Assembly: GCF_040549045.1 (NCBI RefSeq)
Contig: NZ_JBEWTB010000002.1
Span: forward strand, 62,001 to 126,000
Origin: Endozoicomonas sp. NE40
GTDB lineage: Bacteria > Pseudomonadota > Gammaproteobacteria > Pseudomonadales > Endozoicomonadaceae
Reading direction: 5' to 3'
Length of the DNA: 64,000 bases
The notes under the pieces are model-generated. The model made no database searches, was not told the DNA's origin, and saw nothing but the letters and a program-made list of their open reading frames with translations. Below are positions 46,924 through 55,401 of the stretch, piece after piece. The translations under genes were made by a program, and so were the position numbers. Each line of letters opens with the position of its first letter. Positions within the stretch are counted from its first letter, which is position 1.

Positions 46924-48069
46924 TTACAGCAGCATAGTAGCGTACTGTGGCATACCCTTAGCCTGCGCCAGAACAGAAGTACCGGCTTGCATCAGCATCT
47001 GGTTAGAGGTCATCTCTACAGTCTGGGTAGCAAAGTCAGCATCCAGAATACGGCTCTGGGCAACACCCAGATTTTCTTCGATGTTGGACAGGTTGCTGGT
47101 TGTAGACTCCAGACGGTTTTGAGTCGCACCGAGATTGGCACGTTCTTCATCGACTGTCTCCAGAGCACCATCCAGAATTTCGATAGCCTGCTGAGCACCC
47201 AGAGTAGTAGTGATATCGATATCTTCCAGACTCATGAACTGTGTGTCTTCAGTCGTGGTGCCACCTGCGCCAATACCTTCAATAGCTACACCCGCCTCAT
47301 CAGATACAAAAGTGAACGCACCCTTGTCTTCATGCACTTTAACACCTTCAACACCAGCAGCTTCCATTTGCGTGTTAATTTCAGCAGCCAGAGATTCAGC
47401 GTCATGAGATTCACCGCCATTTGCAGTACCAGCAATAACAACATCAGTACCACCAACTTTCAAAGTTACGTCCTGACCGTCAGTACCGTCACCTTCCAGT
47501 GTTGTAAGCATTGCGTTCACATCAGCAGAATCAAAAGTCATAAGATTAGTGGTCACGTCAGCACCCAGCGCAGAAGCCGACATATCACCAATACTGAATT
47601 CAATGGTCTCGTTAGCATTGGAACCGATCTGGAACGACATATCCTGAGCGGTTCCGTCCAGAAGATTGATACCAGCAAAGTTAGTAGTTTCAGAGATACG
47701 ATCCACTTCTTCAACCAACGCATCCACTTCTTTCTGCATGGCTTCACGATCTTCCGTAGTGTTCGTGTCATTCGCAGACTGCAGGGACAGGTCACGCATA
47801 CGATTCATGATCGTAGTGTTCTCAGTCATGGCACCTTCAGCAGTCTGAGCCATGGAGATCGCGTCGTTAGCGTTACGCTGGGCAACGGACAGGCCGTTCA
47901 TCTGCGTTTCCATACGGTTGGAAATCTGCAGACCAGCTGCATCGTCAGCAGCAGAGTTGATGCGCAGGCCGGTAGACAGCTGTTCCATGTTGCCTGTCAG
48001 GGCAGTCTGGGACTTATACAGGTTATTCTGCGCCATAGTGGCAGAAGCGTTGGAATTGATGGTAATCAT
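46924..48069 (-). CDS. fliC: Flagellin (second, LafA-like)
   Basis: A 381-residue flagellin from ATG 48069 (MITINSNASATMAQNNLYKS). The open frame begins nine codons earlier. Conserved termini are LSTGLRINSAADDAAGLQISNRMETQMNGL and LGATQNRLESTTSNLSNIEENLGVAQSRILDADFA, ending MPQYATMLL. The variable centre differs from the other flagellin. The two probably build one filament or are alternatives. They are separated by a toxin remnant and a small hypothetical gene, which is unusual for tandem flagellins. Confidence 0.95.
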   Translation of the reverse strand: MITINSNASATMAQNNLYKSQTALTGNMEQLSTGLRINSAADDAAGLQISNRMETQMNGLSVAQRNANDAISMAQTAEGAMTENTTIMNRMRDLSLQSANDTNTTEDREAMQKEVDALVEEVDRISETTNFAGINLLDGTAQDMSFQIGSNANETIEFSIGDMSASALGADVTTNLMTFDSADVNAMLTTLEGDGTDGQDVTLKVGGTDVVIAGTANGGESHDAESLAAEINTQMEAAGVEGVKVHEDKGAFTFVSDEAGVAIEGIGAGGTTTEDTQFMSLEDIDITTTLGAQQAIEILDGALETVDEERANLGATQNRLESTTSNLSNIEENLGVAQSRILDADFATQTVEMTSNQMLMQAGTSVLAQAKGMPQYATMLL

Positions 48070-48335
48070 TACCGACTCCAGTGTCATTGAGTACAAACAA
48101 ATGTTGGCTGAAGCGCACTATTCACTTGCGTTACAAGGAAAAGCACCAACAACCGGGTGGTTACCTTGGAAAACGACACTGCTTTTTTATCCTTAAATGT
48201 TTTTTTGAGTTTTTCTTAAATAATTTGCGGGGGGGGACTGGCTTTAAGGGAGTCACCGTGTTGGGAGTCACACACTCGCCTTCACCACAATTTTCCGATA
48301 CTTTATCTACTACTGCCGACACAGGATCAAACCCA

Positions 48336-48713
48336 TTGAGCCACCCTCACTCCAACATTGCAGACTCTATCCGCAAACACATCTGCGAGCTTGAAACGGT
48401 CGATGCCATCTACCTTTATGGCTCCCGCAGCAAAGGCACCGCCCGCCCCGACAGCGACTGGGACATTGCCGTTCTGTTCAGCACCTTTGAACCCGACCTT
48501 CTGGAGCGAACCGTCAGACCCCAGATGCTTGAAGCACAGCTGGAATCACTACTTCCGGAACACGACATCAGCATCGTCGATCTCCGCCAGGTTCCCGTCC
48601 CGCTGCAATGGAATATCATTCAGGGCATTAAACTGTACGACCGTTGGGTACCCGCCGTAAGGCGTATGGAAAACGCGATCATTTCCGCCTGGGAAAAAGA
48701 TTATGAGAGATAA
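48336..48713 (+). CDS. mntA: MntA-like nucleotidyltransferase antitoxin
   Basis: A 125-residue minimal nucleotidyltransferase. I place the start at TTG 48336 after AGGA, because the longer frame from 48081 adds a non-conserved leader that runs antisense to the flagellin start. The motif is AIYLYGSRSKGTARPDSDWDIAVL, with G29/S30 and metal-binding Asp41 and Asp43. MntA antitoxins transfer AMP groups to the HEPN toxin and silence it. The stop overlaps the toxin start by 11 bases, as in characterised MntA-HepT operons. Confidence 0.85.
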   Translation: MSHPHSNIADSIRKHICELETVDAIYLYGSRSKGTARPDSDWDIAVLFSTFEPDLLERTVRPQMLEAQLESLLPEHDISIVDLRQVPVPLQWNIIQGIKLYDRWVPAVRRMENAIISAWEKDYER

Positions 48714-49113
48714 AGCTTACGAACAGGAAGTCGACAGGGTTCAGCAGGAAATGCTGCTGATGCTTGACGACCTGCACACCGACATCGACCACTGGAACGG
48801 TCGCGACCTGCTGGCAGCACAACGGGCATTACAGATTATTATTGAAAGTCTGATCGGGCTGTCTCGTTACACCTACCAGCAAAAATACAATATTTCCGTC
48901 AGCAAATCCCGGAGCGCACTCGACGGCCTTGCCAAACAGGGCGACATCTGCAAGACCGATTATGAACTGTCACTGAAAATGATTGGCTTCAGAAACGTAC
49001 TGGTTCACGACTATCTGGATGTTAATCAGAAGATTATCGAAGCCATCATCCGAAAAAAACAGTATCACGACATTCAACGCATTTCGGAGATACTGCTTCA
49101 GTCCCTGCCATAG
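48703..49113 (+). CDS. hepT: HepT-like HEPN ribonuclease toxin
   Basis: A 136-residue HEPN (DUF86) protein. The catalytic motif R97-x4-H102-x-Y104 lies in GFRNVLVHDYLDV, where the Tyr is the residue AMPylated by MntA in the known system. The fold is all-helical, with LLAAQRALQIIIESLIGL in the second helix and KSRSALDGLAKQGDI before the active site. As a toxin it cuts RNA. It is coupled to mntA on the plus strand, within an otherwise minus-strand flagellar block. Confidence 0.88.
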   Translation: MRDKAYEQEVDRVQQEMLLMLDDLHTDIDHWNGRDLLAAQRALQIIIESLIGLSRYTYQQKYNISVSKSRSALDGLAKQGDICKTDYELSLKMIGFRNVLVHDYLDVNQKIIEAIIRKKQYHDIQRISEILLQSLP

Positions 49114-49128
49114 CAAACGCCCCCCGGA

Positions 49129-50544
49129 CTAGTTTTCTCCCTGCCCGCTGGAAGAACCACCCTTCCAGCCTGAACGGGGCGCATACGGATCACTGCGAAA
49201 CAAAACAACAGAACCATCCCTGATAATGATCGGCCTGTAATAAGTTTCCCCCCAGTAAGCACCGTAATGTTTTTTGACAAGAGCCTGTATCATTGTGTGC
49301 AGATGACTGATCAGAATGGACTGCTGCTCCTGAGCCTTCGTCTTCTGATCGTCGCTGAGACCCAATGAATACGTCACTATCGCCATGCGGTTAAATTCCA
49401 GCATTTGACAACGAATATGAAGAATCAGCAGCAGTTGATGGACATAACTGGAGGGATTAAATTCAATAAACACCCGCTCCTGACTGAAACGAATGGGCAA
49501 GCGCTCACCATCACCGGGGAAGCCACCCTGCGAATGATGAGTAATCGCTAAACTTTGAGTCGTTCTCAGAAATCTGAGAAATAACTGGTTAAGGGTTAAA
49601 CTCGAACTGCCACCCTGTACCTGACGCCCTCTCGCAGAGAGGTCCATAATAAACCCAAACACATCACCATACTCAAGCAATTGCCCAATGAACCTGACCT
49701 GTTCATCTACCTCAAGACCCTGCATCAGCGCACTGAACCCGGAAATTGAGTAAAAGCGCTGCATCACTGCCATTGCCGACCGGAACTGAACAATATAATT
49801 ACCACCATCTCCACGCTCGCCATCAGAAATCGTTGCCAGCAAACGCCTGAGCCGCCTGAACCAGTCAAGTACCGTTGCCTGCCCCTGTACCAGCTGATTA
49901 CCCGACTGACTCCACGCTTCATCAAGCAATTCATCAATGCGCGGGATCAGATCAGTCAGATAACGATCAACAGACCGCCTCCGATACACTCTCCCATCAC
50001 GCCCGGTGGTTATCGGGTACCAGACACCACCTACTTCAAGCAACTGAACAGCTGGAACAGGAAAACCGGAACCCTGCAAAGAATGAATAGGAAAAACACC
50101 CTGCTGGTTTACCAGAAAACTTCGGTCACTCACCCGCCCCGCCTCATTGAGAAGCAGCACCAGTATGGGCTTGCCCAGACTATGAGACAAAAGCACCGCT
50201 CCAGCCCTGCCCGGATGCTCACCGGAAAGGCGGTAAGTGTCGAAATCCAGCAACCGCCTGCTAACCGTTAACACATCTCCCTCCACAAGCTCATTATTCA
50301 CCCGGTCGTTCATCCTGTGCGAATAACCCAGCTGGTCGACATAATCCACCAGATTACCAAACAGCTCCTGAGGCCAACTGCCCGGAATCAGCACACTAAC
50401 TGCACGAAACAACGACAAACCATCTTCCCTGACAGTGGCAATCAGGCTGGCGCTGGCACAGGGAGCCACTCCCCCTAGCCCGAAAACCCACACAACCAAC
50501 AGGACAATTCGGCACCCATGTTTCAGCCAGCCAGTGCAGTACAA
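49129..50544 (-). CDS. Secreted OTU-like protein with Ser at the Cys position
   Basis: A 471-residue protein with a signal peptide (IVLLVVWVFGLGGVAPCASA). Residues 41-50 read DGLSLFRAVS, which fits the OTU deubiquitinase signature DGNCLFRAVS except that the catalytic Cys is Ser44. Later blocks resemble the rest of the OTU fold: VLLSHSLGKPILVLLLNEAG, FPIHSL, and VQLLEVGGVWYPIT, where the catalytic HY pair would be expected but is absent. A helical C-terminal part of about 270 residues follows with no known family. So it looks like an inactive OTU relative or an unrelated look-alike, possibly exported toward a host. Confidence 0.5.
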   Translation of the reverse strand: MYCTGWLKHGCRIVLLVVWVFGLGGVAPCASASLIATVREDGLSLFRAVSVLIPGSWPQELFGNLVDYVDQLGYSHRMNDRVNNELVEGDVLTVSRRLLDFDTYRLSGEHPGRAGAVLLSHSLGKPILVLLLNEAGRVSDRSFLVNQQGVFPIHSLQGSGFPVPAVQLLEVGGVWYPITTGRDGRVYRRRSVDRYLTDLIPRIDELLDEAWSQSGNQLVQGQATVLDWFRRLRRLLATISDGERGDGGNYIVQFRSAMAVMQRFYSISGFSALMQGLEVDEQVRFIGQLLEYGDVFGFIMDLSARGRQVQGGSSSLTLNQLFLRFLRTTQSLAITHHSQGGFPGDGERLPIRFSQERVFIEFNPSSYVHQLLLILHIRCQMLEFNRMAIVTYSLGLSDDQKTKAQEQQSILISHLHTMIQALVKKHYGAYWGETYYRPIIIRDGSVVLFRSDPYAPRSGWKGGSSSGQGEN

Positions 50545-50562
50545 CGCGTTTTTCCCGAATAT

Positions 50563-50615
50563 AAAAAAAGAGACTAAAAAGCTAGACCATCAGTCCACTT
50601 TTATCAGCCTCTTTT
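50563..50615 (-). terminator. Long-stem terminator after the DUF234 ATPase
   Basis: On the minus strand AAAAAAGAGGCTGATAAAAG pairs, with a few bulges, with CTTTTTAGTCTCTTTTTTT. A strong T7 run follows. The inner part (50581-50614) is repeated downstream of flgL at 54381-54414. Confidence 0.65.
50581..50614 (+). repeat. Direct repeat copy 1, left of the accessory block
   Basis: A 34-base sequence starting GCTAGACCATCAGTCC. It matches 54381-54414 at 29 of 34 positions in the same orientation. The two copies flank the DUF234 ATPase and secreted methyltransferase-like genes. Confidence 0.6.
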
Positions 50616-52043
50616 TTAATACGCCCACAAACCATCCCCTAAATGAACAATCTCATCAAAATAATCTTCTTCAAAAACCGACTCGGCTACACGATTTCCG
50701 TGAATCAGTACAGGATGGAACGAAATACCAGAAGGTCTGTGAAGTTTTGCTATTTTGGTCTGAACTTCCGGAATGATGGATCGGGTAATTTCCTCGTTAT
50801 AAAGTTTGCATTCGCACACATACACCCTGTTTCTTGCCTGTATCAGAAGGTCAATCTGACACCCTTCACGCTGAGCGGTAGCCGTTTGCAGATAGGGGGC
50901 AGCAAAAGCGGCATCCGACGGTTTTATATGAAGCTGATCCAGAATAAAGGCAACATTATTATGAACCAGATTTTCAAACTGCAATCCCAGTAGCGACGGC
51001 AGGTGCTTAGGTGCTTCTGAATGAATACCGCTTTGCAGCCTGGTGGGCTGAATAGCCCTGAAATAGAATGCCGTGTAATTGTCACTGATTTTCAGTGCGT
51101 ATTTTTTTCCCTGCTTTCGTCTGGCAATATCCCACGTATACTGTCGTTTAAGAAAGCCGACCTCTTCCAGCACAGCAATCGCTGTTGAATAGCGGCCAGA
51201 GTAAGTCAGCTTCATCTGTTCAGCCAGTTCTTTAGCCGTCAGCCCACGCTTCGACTGACTAATGGTCTCAAGAATGGTTCGATAGAACCGGTTTTCCTTC
51301 GAAAACAGGTCGTAAAACATTTTTTCAAATTCATCGTGCAAAAAACCACTTTTATCAAAAGCCAGTCTGGACAGGTTTGTCCCGGCAGTCTTCGCAAGAT
51401 CCAGCTCTTCCAGATAACGAGGTACTGCGCCAACAGCACTGAGCATCTTCAGCACCTCAACAGACGGTGTTTTTTTGATTCTAGCCCCAAAAAAAGTGGG
51501 CATGTCATTCAGAGACAGCTCTTTGAGCGTAATGGCCACAGACACCCGCCCAACAAAGCCCTTGTTCATCAAGATATTTTCTTCGATCCACGAGGACAAA
51601 GAGCCGGACAAGATAACCATCACTTCTTTTTTATGGGTAAACTGATTTTCCCATAACTCAAAAAACACCGACATAAAACCGGATGACCGGGTAGCCAGCC
51701 AGTTGATCTCATCGATAGCCAGAATAGTCCGCCGGGTTGAGCACTGGTCAGCAATAAACGCGAAAAGCTCACGCCATGTTGTATGAGGTGGCATGTAGGA
51801 CAGCTCAAACTGCGACTTAACCTGCTCCGCATACAGAACCCGCTCCTCACTGTCGCTCATTTTTTCAACAGGCGGACTGGACGTGAGATAGCGCAAGGTA
51901 ATATTTCTGCCAACGACAGGCAACTCTTTGATCAGTCTGGTTTTACCAATGCGTCTGCGCCCCCTGATAACATTCAGGGTTCCTTTTGTACGGCTGAAGC
52001 TCTCAAGAAGCTGTTTTATCTCTTTTTTTCTACCTGCAAACAT
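50616..52043 (-). CDS. AAA ATPase with DUF234 nuclease-like tail
   Basis: A 475-residue protein from ATG 52043 (MFAGRKKEIKQLLESF). A start nine codons earlier lies inside a repeat. Residues 1-330 are an archaeal-type STAND/AAA ATPase with Walker A RGRRRIGKTRL, Walker B ILAIDEINWL and sensor-like VILSGSLSSWIEENI. A winged-helix region follows. The C-terminal DUF234 domain resembles a PD-(D/E)xK nuclease, with GCQIDLLIQARNRVYVCECKLY giving D, E and K. Family members are common in archaea and in mobile or defence-type loci. The function is not established. Palindromic boxes upstream may be its operator. Confidence 0.85.
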   Translation of the reverse strand: MFAGRKKEIKQLLESFSRTKGTLNVIRGRRRIGKTRLIKELPVVGRNITLRYLTSSPPVEKMSDSEERVLYAEQVKSQFELSYMPPHTTWRELFAFIADQCSTRRTILAIDEINWLATRSSGFMSVFFELWENQFTHKKEVMVILSGSLSSWIEENILMNKGFVGRVSVAITLKELSLNDMPTFFGARIKKTPSVEVLKMLSAVGAVPRYLEELDLAKTAGTNLSRLAFDKSGFLHDEFEKMFYDLFSKENRFYRTILETISQSKRGLTAKELAEQMKLTYSGRYSTAIAVLEEVGFLKRQYTWDIARRKQGKKYALKISDNYTAFYFRAIQPTRLQSGIHSEAPKHLPSLLGLQFENLVHNNVAFILDQLHIKPSDAAFAAPYLQTATAQREGCQIDLLIQARNRVYVCECKLYNEEITRSIIPEVQTKIAKLHRPSGISFHPVLIHGNRVAESVFEEDYFDEIVHLGDGLWAY

Positions 52044-52061
52044 GTTGTAGATCATCAATAT

Positions 52062-52156
52062 GCTATACATGAAAATATTATTTAATAATTTTATGTATAG
52101 CAGAAATCCAATAATTTGCTATACATGAAATTAATATAGTTATTTTTAATGTATAG
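52062..52156. promoter_or_regulatory. Operator-like repeated palindromes
   Basis: GCTATACAT (52062-52070), ATGTATAGC (52093-52101), GCTATACAT (52118-52126) and ATGTATAG (52149-52156) make two imperfect inverted repeats about 56 bases apart, centred near 52082 and 52137. They surround the probable promoter and 5' end of the DUF234 ATPase gene. Confidence 0.45.
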
Positions 52157-52321
52157 GATTAGCAGGTTCTTTAAGCCCATATAAAAAAAGAGACTGGATT
52201 GATTAACCCATAGCCGTATTTTGAACATTGACAGGCATTTATCCTGATCTAAATTCAACCGGGGCCTATCTCATTCGCCCTGAAAAATAACCTGCTGAAC
52301 AAGCCATGAAACTTCAATAGA

Positions 52322-54295
52322 ATGAGGTATAAGTTTACTTCTATGCATTTCTCCATCGTTAGAAAAAAAACCTTTCCAGCAATTTCAGTAATGAAGTGCT
52401 TTTTTTGCAGTGGCTTCCTCTTTTCTTTTAATGCGAGTGTACTGCTGTCTTCTTATGTATGGGCTGCGCCGCCTTATCTATTTCCAGGGATGGAACTTAA
52501 TACTCCCCTGGATGAGTGGTTGGGGAACGATATAAATTTCGGAAGTGCCGTCATTGGTAAGCGAACTGATGGTTTCGATTTGATCCCTGACAAGGGTGGA
52601 ATACTGAATGACCGGTATCTGTTTCTACCCCACAGGCAACAAGAGTACATAACTTTTCCGCTAACGCTTCAGCAGGACAAGGCAGACCCGGAAGAAAGTC
52701 GTGATGGTAACCCATCTTCATCAGAAGGGGCATCTCCATCATAAGGGACATCTTCATCAGAAGCGAGTAGCTCTGACCGTGAGCAGGGAGCTTACGATAA
52801 TAATGAAGCTGATCGCCTTCCTGATGCCTATTTATCGGTTTTACGTGATCGATTGGCTCTGATAGGCCCTGAGCGTGTAATGGAGCTAAACATCGCTTCA
52901 TGGTTAAGAAGTACAGGATTCCTGATTCCGGAAAGGATGACTGCCCATTTTCAGGACACGGTAGCCAGTCTCAGGAGAGGCATGGAAGAAGAGGAGACTA
53001 AGGAAATCTATGAAAGTATTATGGAAAATACCGGTACTCAGCTACGTATCATCATTGACCATATGGTGGAGCTTGATAAGAAACAACGTGTTGAGTGGCT
53101 TACCGCCATTACAGGGGCGCTGCCCCCAGAGCAGTGGGATATGGTAATGGGGGTGCTGAAACCGGAACTTTATGAAACGGCGTACGCTCTTCTGCCTCCT
53201 TTGCCCGATGCGATGCGTAATGGATTGTCAGGATTGCCTGAAATGGCAGATGGGCAAATGAGGGTGCTGCTGGCCACTGTACTGGCGATTGTTCAAAACT
53301 TTGAAGGTAATATATCCACGGAGGCGAATGACTATTTTACGGCACTGGATGATGGCGTACTGCCAGACAGTCAGCCACCCCAAAGGTCAATGCTTTTGAG
53401 TCTTGAGGACTTTCAGCGTTTGCTCGATGAGGGAGCAACTGAAGCCCTGTCAACATTGCCGTTCATGCAGGAAAATGATTTTGAGGTGAATAATACGGCA
53501 CAAGCCTACTATCAGGCTTACTGGCAATCCATCGTGACAATAATGGTGAATAATTCCGGGTACCTTATTGACAACTTAATAAACTTTTACATTAAAGTCA
53601 TAGGCGTTGACCACCCCTTGAGAGAGCGGGGCATTTTTTATGTACCGTCCAGCCAGTGGCTTGATCCTGTGGTTAATGAAATTAACAGGCAAACAGGTGG
53701 TCATTCCATAGGACTTGGTATAGGTTCTGGTAATGGCTCACTCGAGCATTTTTTACATTCCCGCTATAACCTCGAGATTGAGGCAACAGACTTGAATGTT
53801 GGATCAGATATCTGGGGTGAGGATACGGTTGGAACACGTCCTTTGAACTGGTCATTTCCCATTACACAGTTAGATGCTGTTCAGGCAGTCAGAAATAATC
53901 CCGCGGCAAATTTTCTGGTGCTCAGCTGGCCTTCGAGTATTGACAACAAGGGACAGGAGTATGGAGATTTGATGAAGAGTTTGGGCTTTGACCTGAGTGT
54001 GTTTGAAGGCAACTCACAGGATAGTATCAACTTTTCAGCAATGCTCGGGCTTTCAGACCCTTTTCATGATGCGCTTATTGAGTGGGGAAACAGAGGGCCG
54101 GTTTTATTTATTGGCGAGCATATTGAGAACAGCATGACCGGTTCCCCGGGGCTCAGGCGTTATCTTGCAGAAAATTACGACGTCATTAGTTTTCGGGAGC
54201 ACTATCAGCCACTTCCTTTCTGTCAGGACTACCCAGTTCTTTATATTCCCAAAAGCAACCAAGCTAAAGCTCAAAATGACTTGCCAGAAAAGTAA
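52322..54295 (+). pseudogene. Secreted methyltransferase-like protein, split by a stop
   Basis: One reading frame of 1974 bases is interrupted by a TAA at 52742-52744. The start carries a signal peptide (FFCSGFLFSFNASVLLSS, cleavage near YVWAAPP). The stop falls in the second of three 18-base repeats coding SSSEGA-type units, where the GAA of the neighbouring units has become TAA. Downstream, the frame continues SSDREQGAYDNNEADRLPDAY, then 480 residues from 52853. The C-terminal third has a Rossmann methyltransferase start, SIGLGIGSGNGSLEHFL (motif I), then IEATDLNVGSD and FLVLSWPS. A secreted methyltransferase is odd. The second half might be re-initiated internally. Confidence 0.7.
52713..52766 (+). 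repeat. Three tandem 18-base repeats
   Basis: The units CATCTTCATCAGAAGGGG, CATCTCCATCATAAGGGA and CATCTTCATCAGAAGCGA follow one another. In frame they encode a Ser/Glu linker. The middle copy carries the premature TAA. Confidence 0.8.
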
Positions 54296-54380
54296 ATGAT
54301 CCACGTTCTTAGAACATGGTTTTGCTTTAAGCCCCCCTAAAAGGGGGCTGTTGTTGCGGATGCGAAAGGAGGCAGAAAAA

Positions 54381-54414
54381 GCCAGACCATCAATCCGCTT
54401 TCACCAGCCTCTTT
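54381..54414 (+). repeat. Direct repeat copy 2, right of the accessory block
   Basis: A 34-base sequence starting GCCAGACCATCAATCC, 29 of 34 identical to 50581-50614. It lies between the secreted protein gene and flgL. A GC hairpin (AGCCCCC/GGGGGCT, 54330-54349) precedes it. Confidence 0.6.
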
Positions 54415-54451
54415 GTCAGATTACCGGGATAATCCTGAGTTATACCCTGAG

Positions 54452-55375
54452 TTATACATAGTCAAACAATGACGCGCTCCCGACCATCGCATACGCCTTC
54501 TGACTCGCCGCATACTGCGCCTGCATCATGGTAAAGTCAGTAATCGCCGAGGCAAAATCCACTGCTTCCAGACTGTTTATCATGTTCTCGTTATACATCT
54601 GCATATCCATATTGGAAGCCATGGCCTGATCAATGGTATTCAGCGTACCACCAATATGGGTCAGCGCCTGATTCATGTTATCCAGGGTTTCATCAATGGC
54701 ATCCAGGGTATCCGCCGTAATCTGATCCATTTCATCCTGTGACAGCGACGGGTCATTCAGTGCATCCACGAAATCATTCATGACATCAAAAATATTGCTG
54801 CCATCCTGAAGAACAAACAGGTCACCGGCTACCACACCCAGGTCAACAGTCTGAGAATCACTGATTTTGATCTGCCGGGAGCTATCGCTGCCACCCACTG
54901 AGTAGGTACCATCGTCGTCTGAACCCACCGGCGGAGAATCTCCCATAGTGCCACCAAAAATGTACTCACCACTGCTACTGCGGGTATTGGCAAGCCCTTC
55001 CAGGGTTTCTACCAACATGGCAATTTCCTGTGCCTGGGCAGAGTTCCCTCCCTCCTCATCATAAGGCGTTGGAATACCACCAGTACCCAGCGTCAGATCC
55101 CGCATGCGATTGAGTACATCAACCATATCACTCACTACGGTCTCTGCCAGCACCAGAGAGCTTTGAGCAGCCATCATATTTTTCTCATAGGAGCCAAGCG
55201 CCTCATTAGCGTCTTCCAGCCCCAGAATCTGGGTCGACGCCAGCGTGTCATCAGATGGTTTGAGAATCTTTTTCCCGGTACTCAGCTCCATCAGAATGCG
55301 ATTCATGGAAGACGATGTCGACATCATGTTGTTCGTCATCGTATTGTTCATCTGCATGGTACTAACGCGCATCAT
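54452..55375 (-). CDS. flgL: Hook-filament junction protein FlgL (HAP3)
   Basis: A 307-residue junction protein from ATG 55375 (MMRVSTMQMNNTMTNNMMST), chosen because GGGGAG lies eight bases before it. It is flagellin-like: the N terminus has LMELSTGKKILKPSDDTLASTQILGL, and the C-terminal helix has AVDFASAITDFTMMQAQYAASQKAYAMVGS. It joins the hook to the filament together with FlgK. The flgK gene is 26 bases upstream, so they form one operon. Confidence 0.94.
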   Translation of the reverse strand: MMRVSTMQMNNTMTNNMMSTSSSMNRILMELSTGKKILKPSDDTLASTQILGLEDANEALGSYEKNMMAAQSSLVLAETVVSDMVDVLNRMRDLTLGTGGIPTPYDEEGGNSAQAQEIAMLVETLEGLANTRSSSGEYIFGGTMGDSPPVGSDDDGTYSVGGSDSSRQIKISDSQTVDLGVVAGDLFVLQDGSNIFDVMNDFVDALNDPSLSQDEMDQITADTLDAIDETLDNMNQALTHIGGTLNTIDQAMASNMDMQMYNENMINSLEAVDFASAITDFTMMQAQYAASQKAYAMVGSASLFDYV

Positions 55376-55401
55376 AATACTTCTCCCCAACTCTTCCCTG
55401 A

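Noticed and set aside
46987..48090. 367-codon plus-strand frame opposite a flagellin
   Set aside because: It is the mirror of a flagellin gene with strong codon bias. Its Ser/His/Thr-rich product is typical of antisense artefacts.
48190..48240. Possible sigma28 promoter upstream of a flagellin
   Set aside because: TAAG and GGATAA-like pieces exist, but the spacing does not fit the sigma28 consensus, so no call was made.
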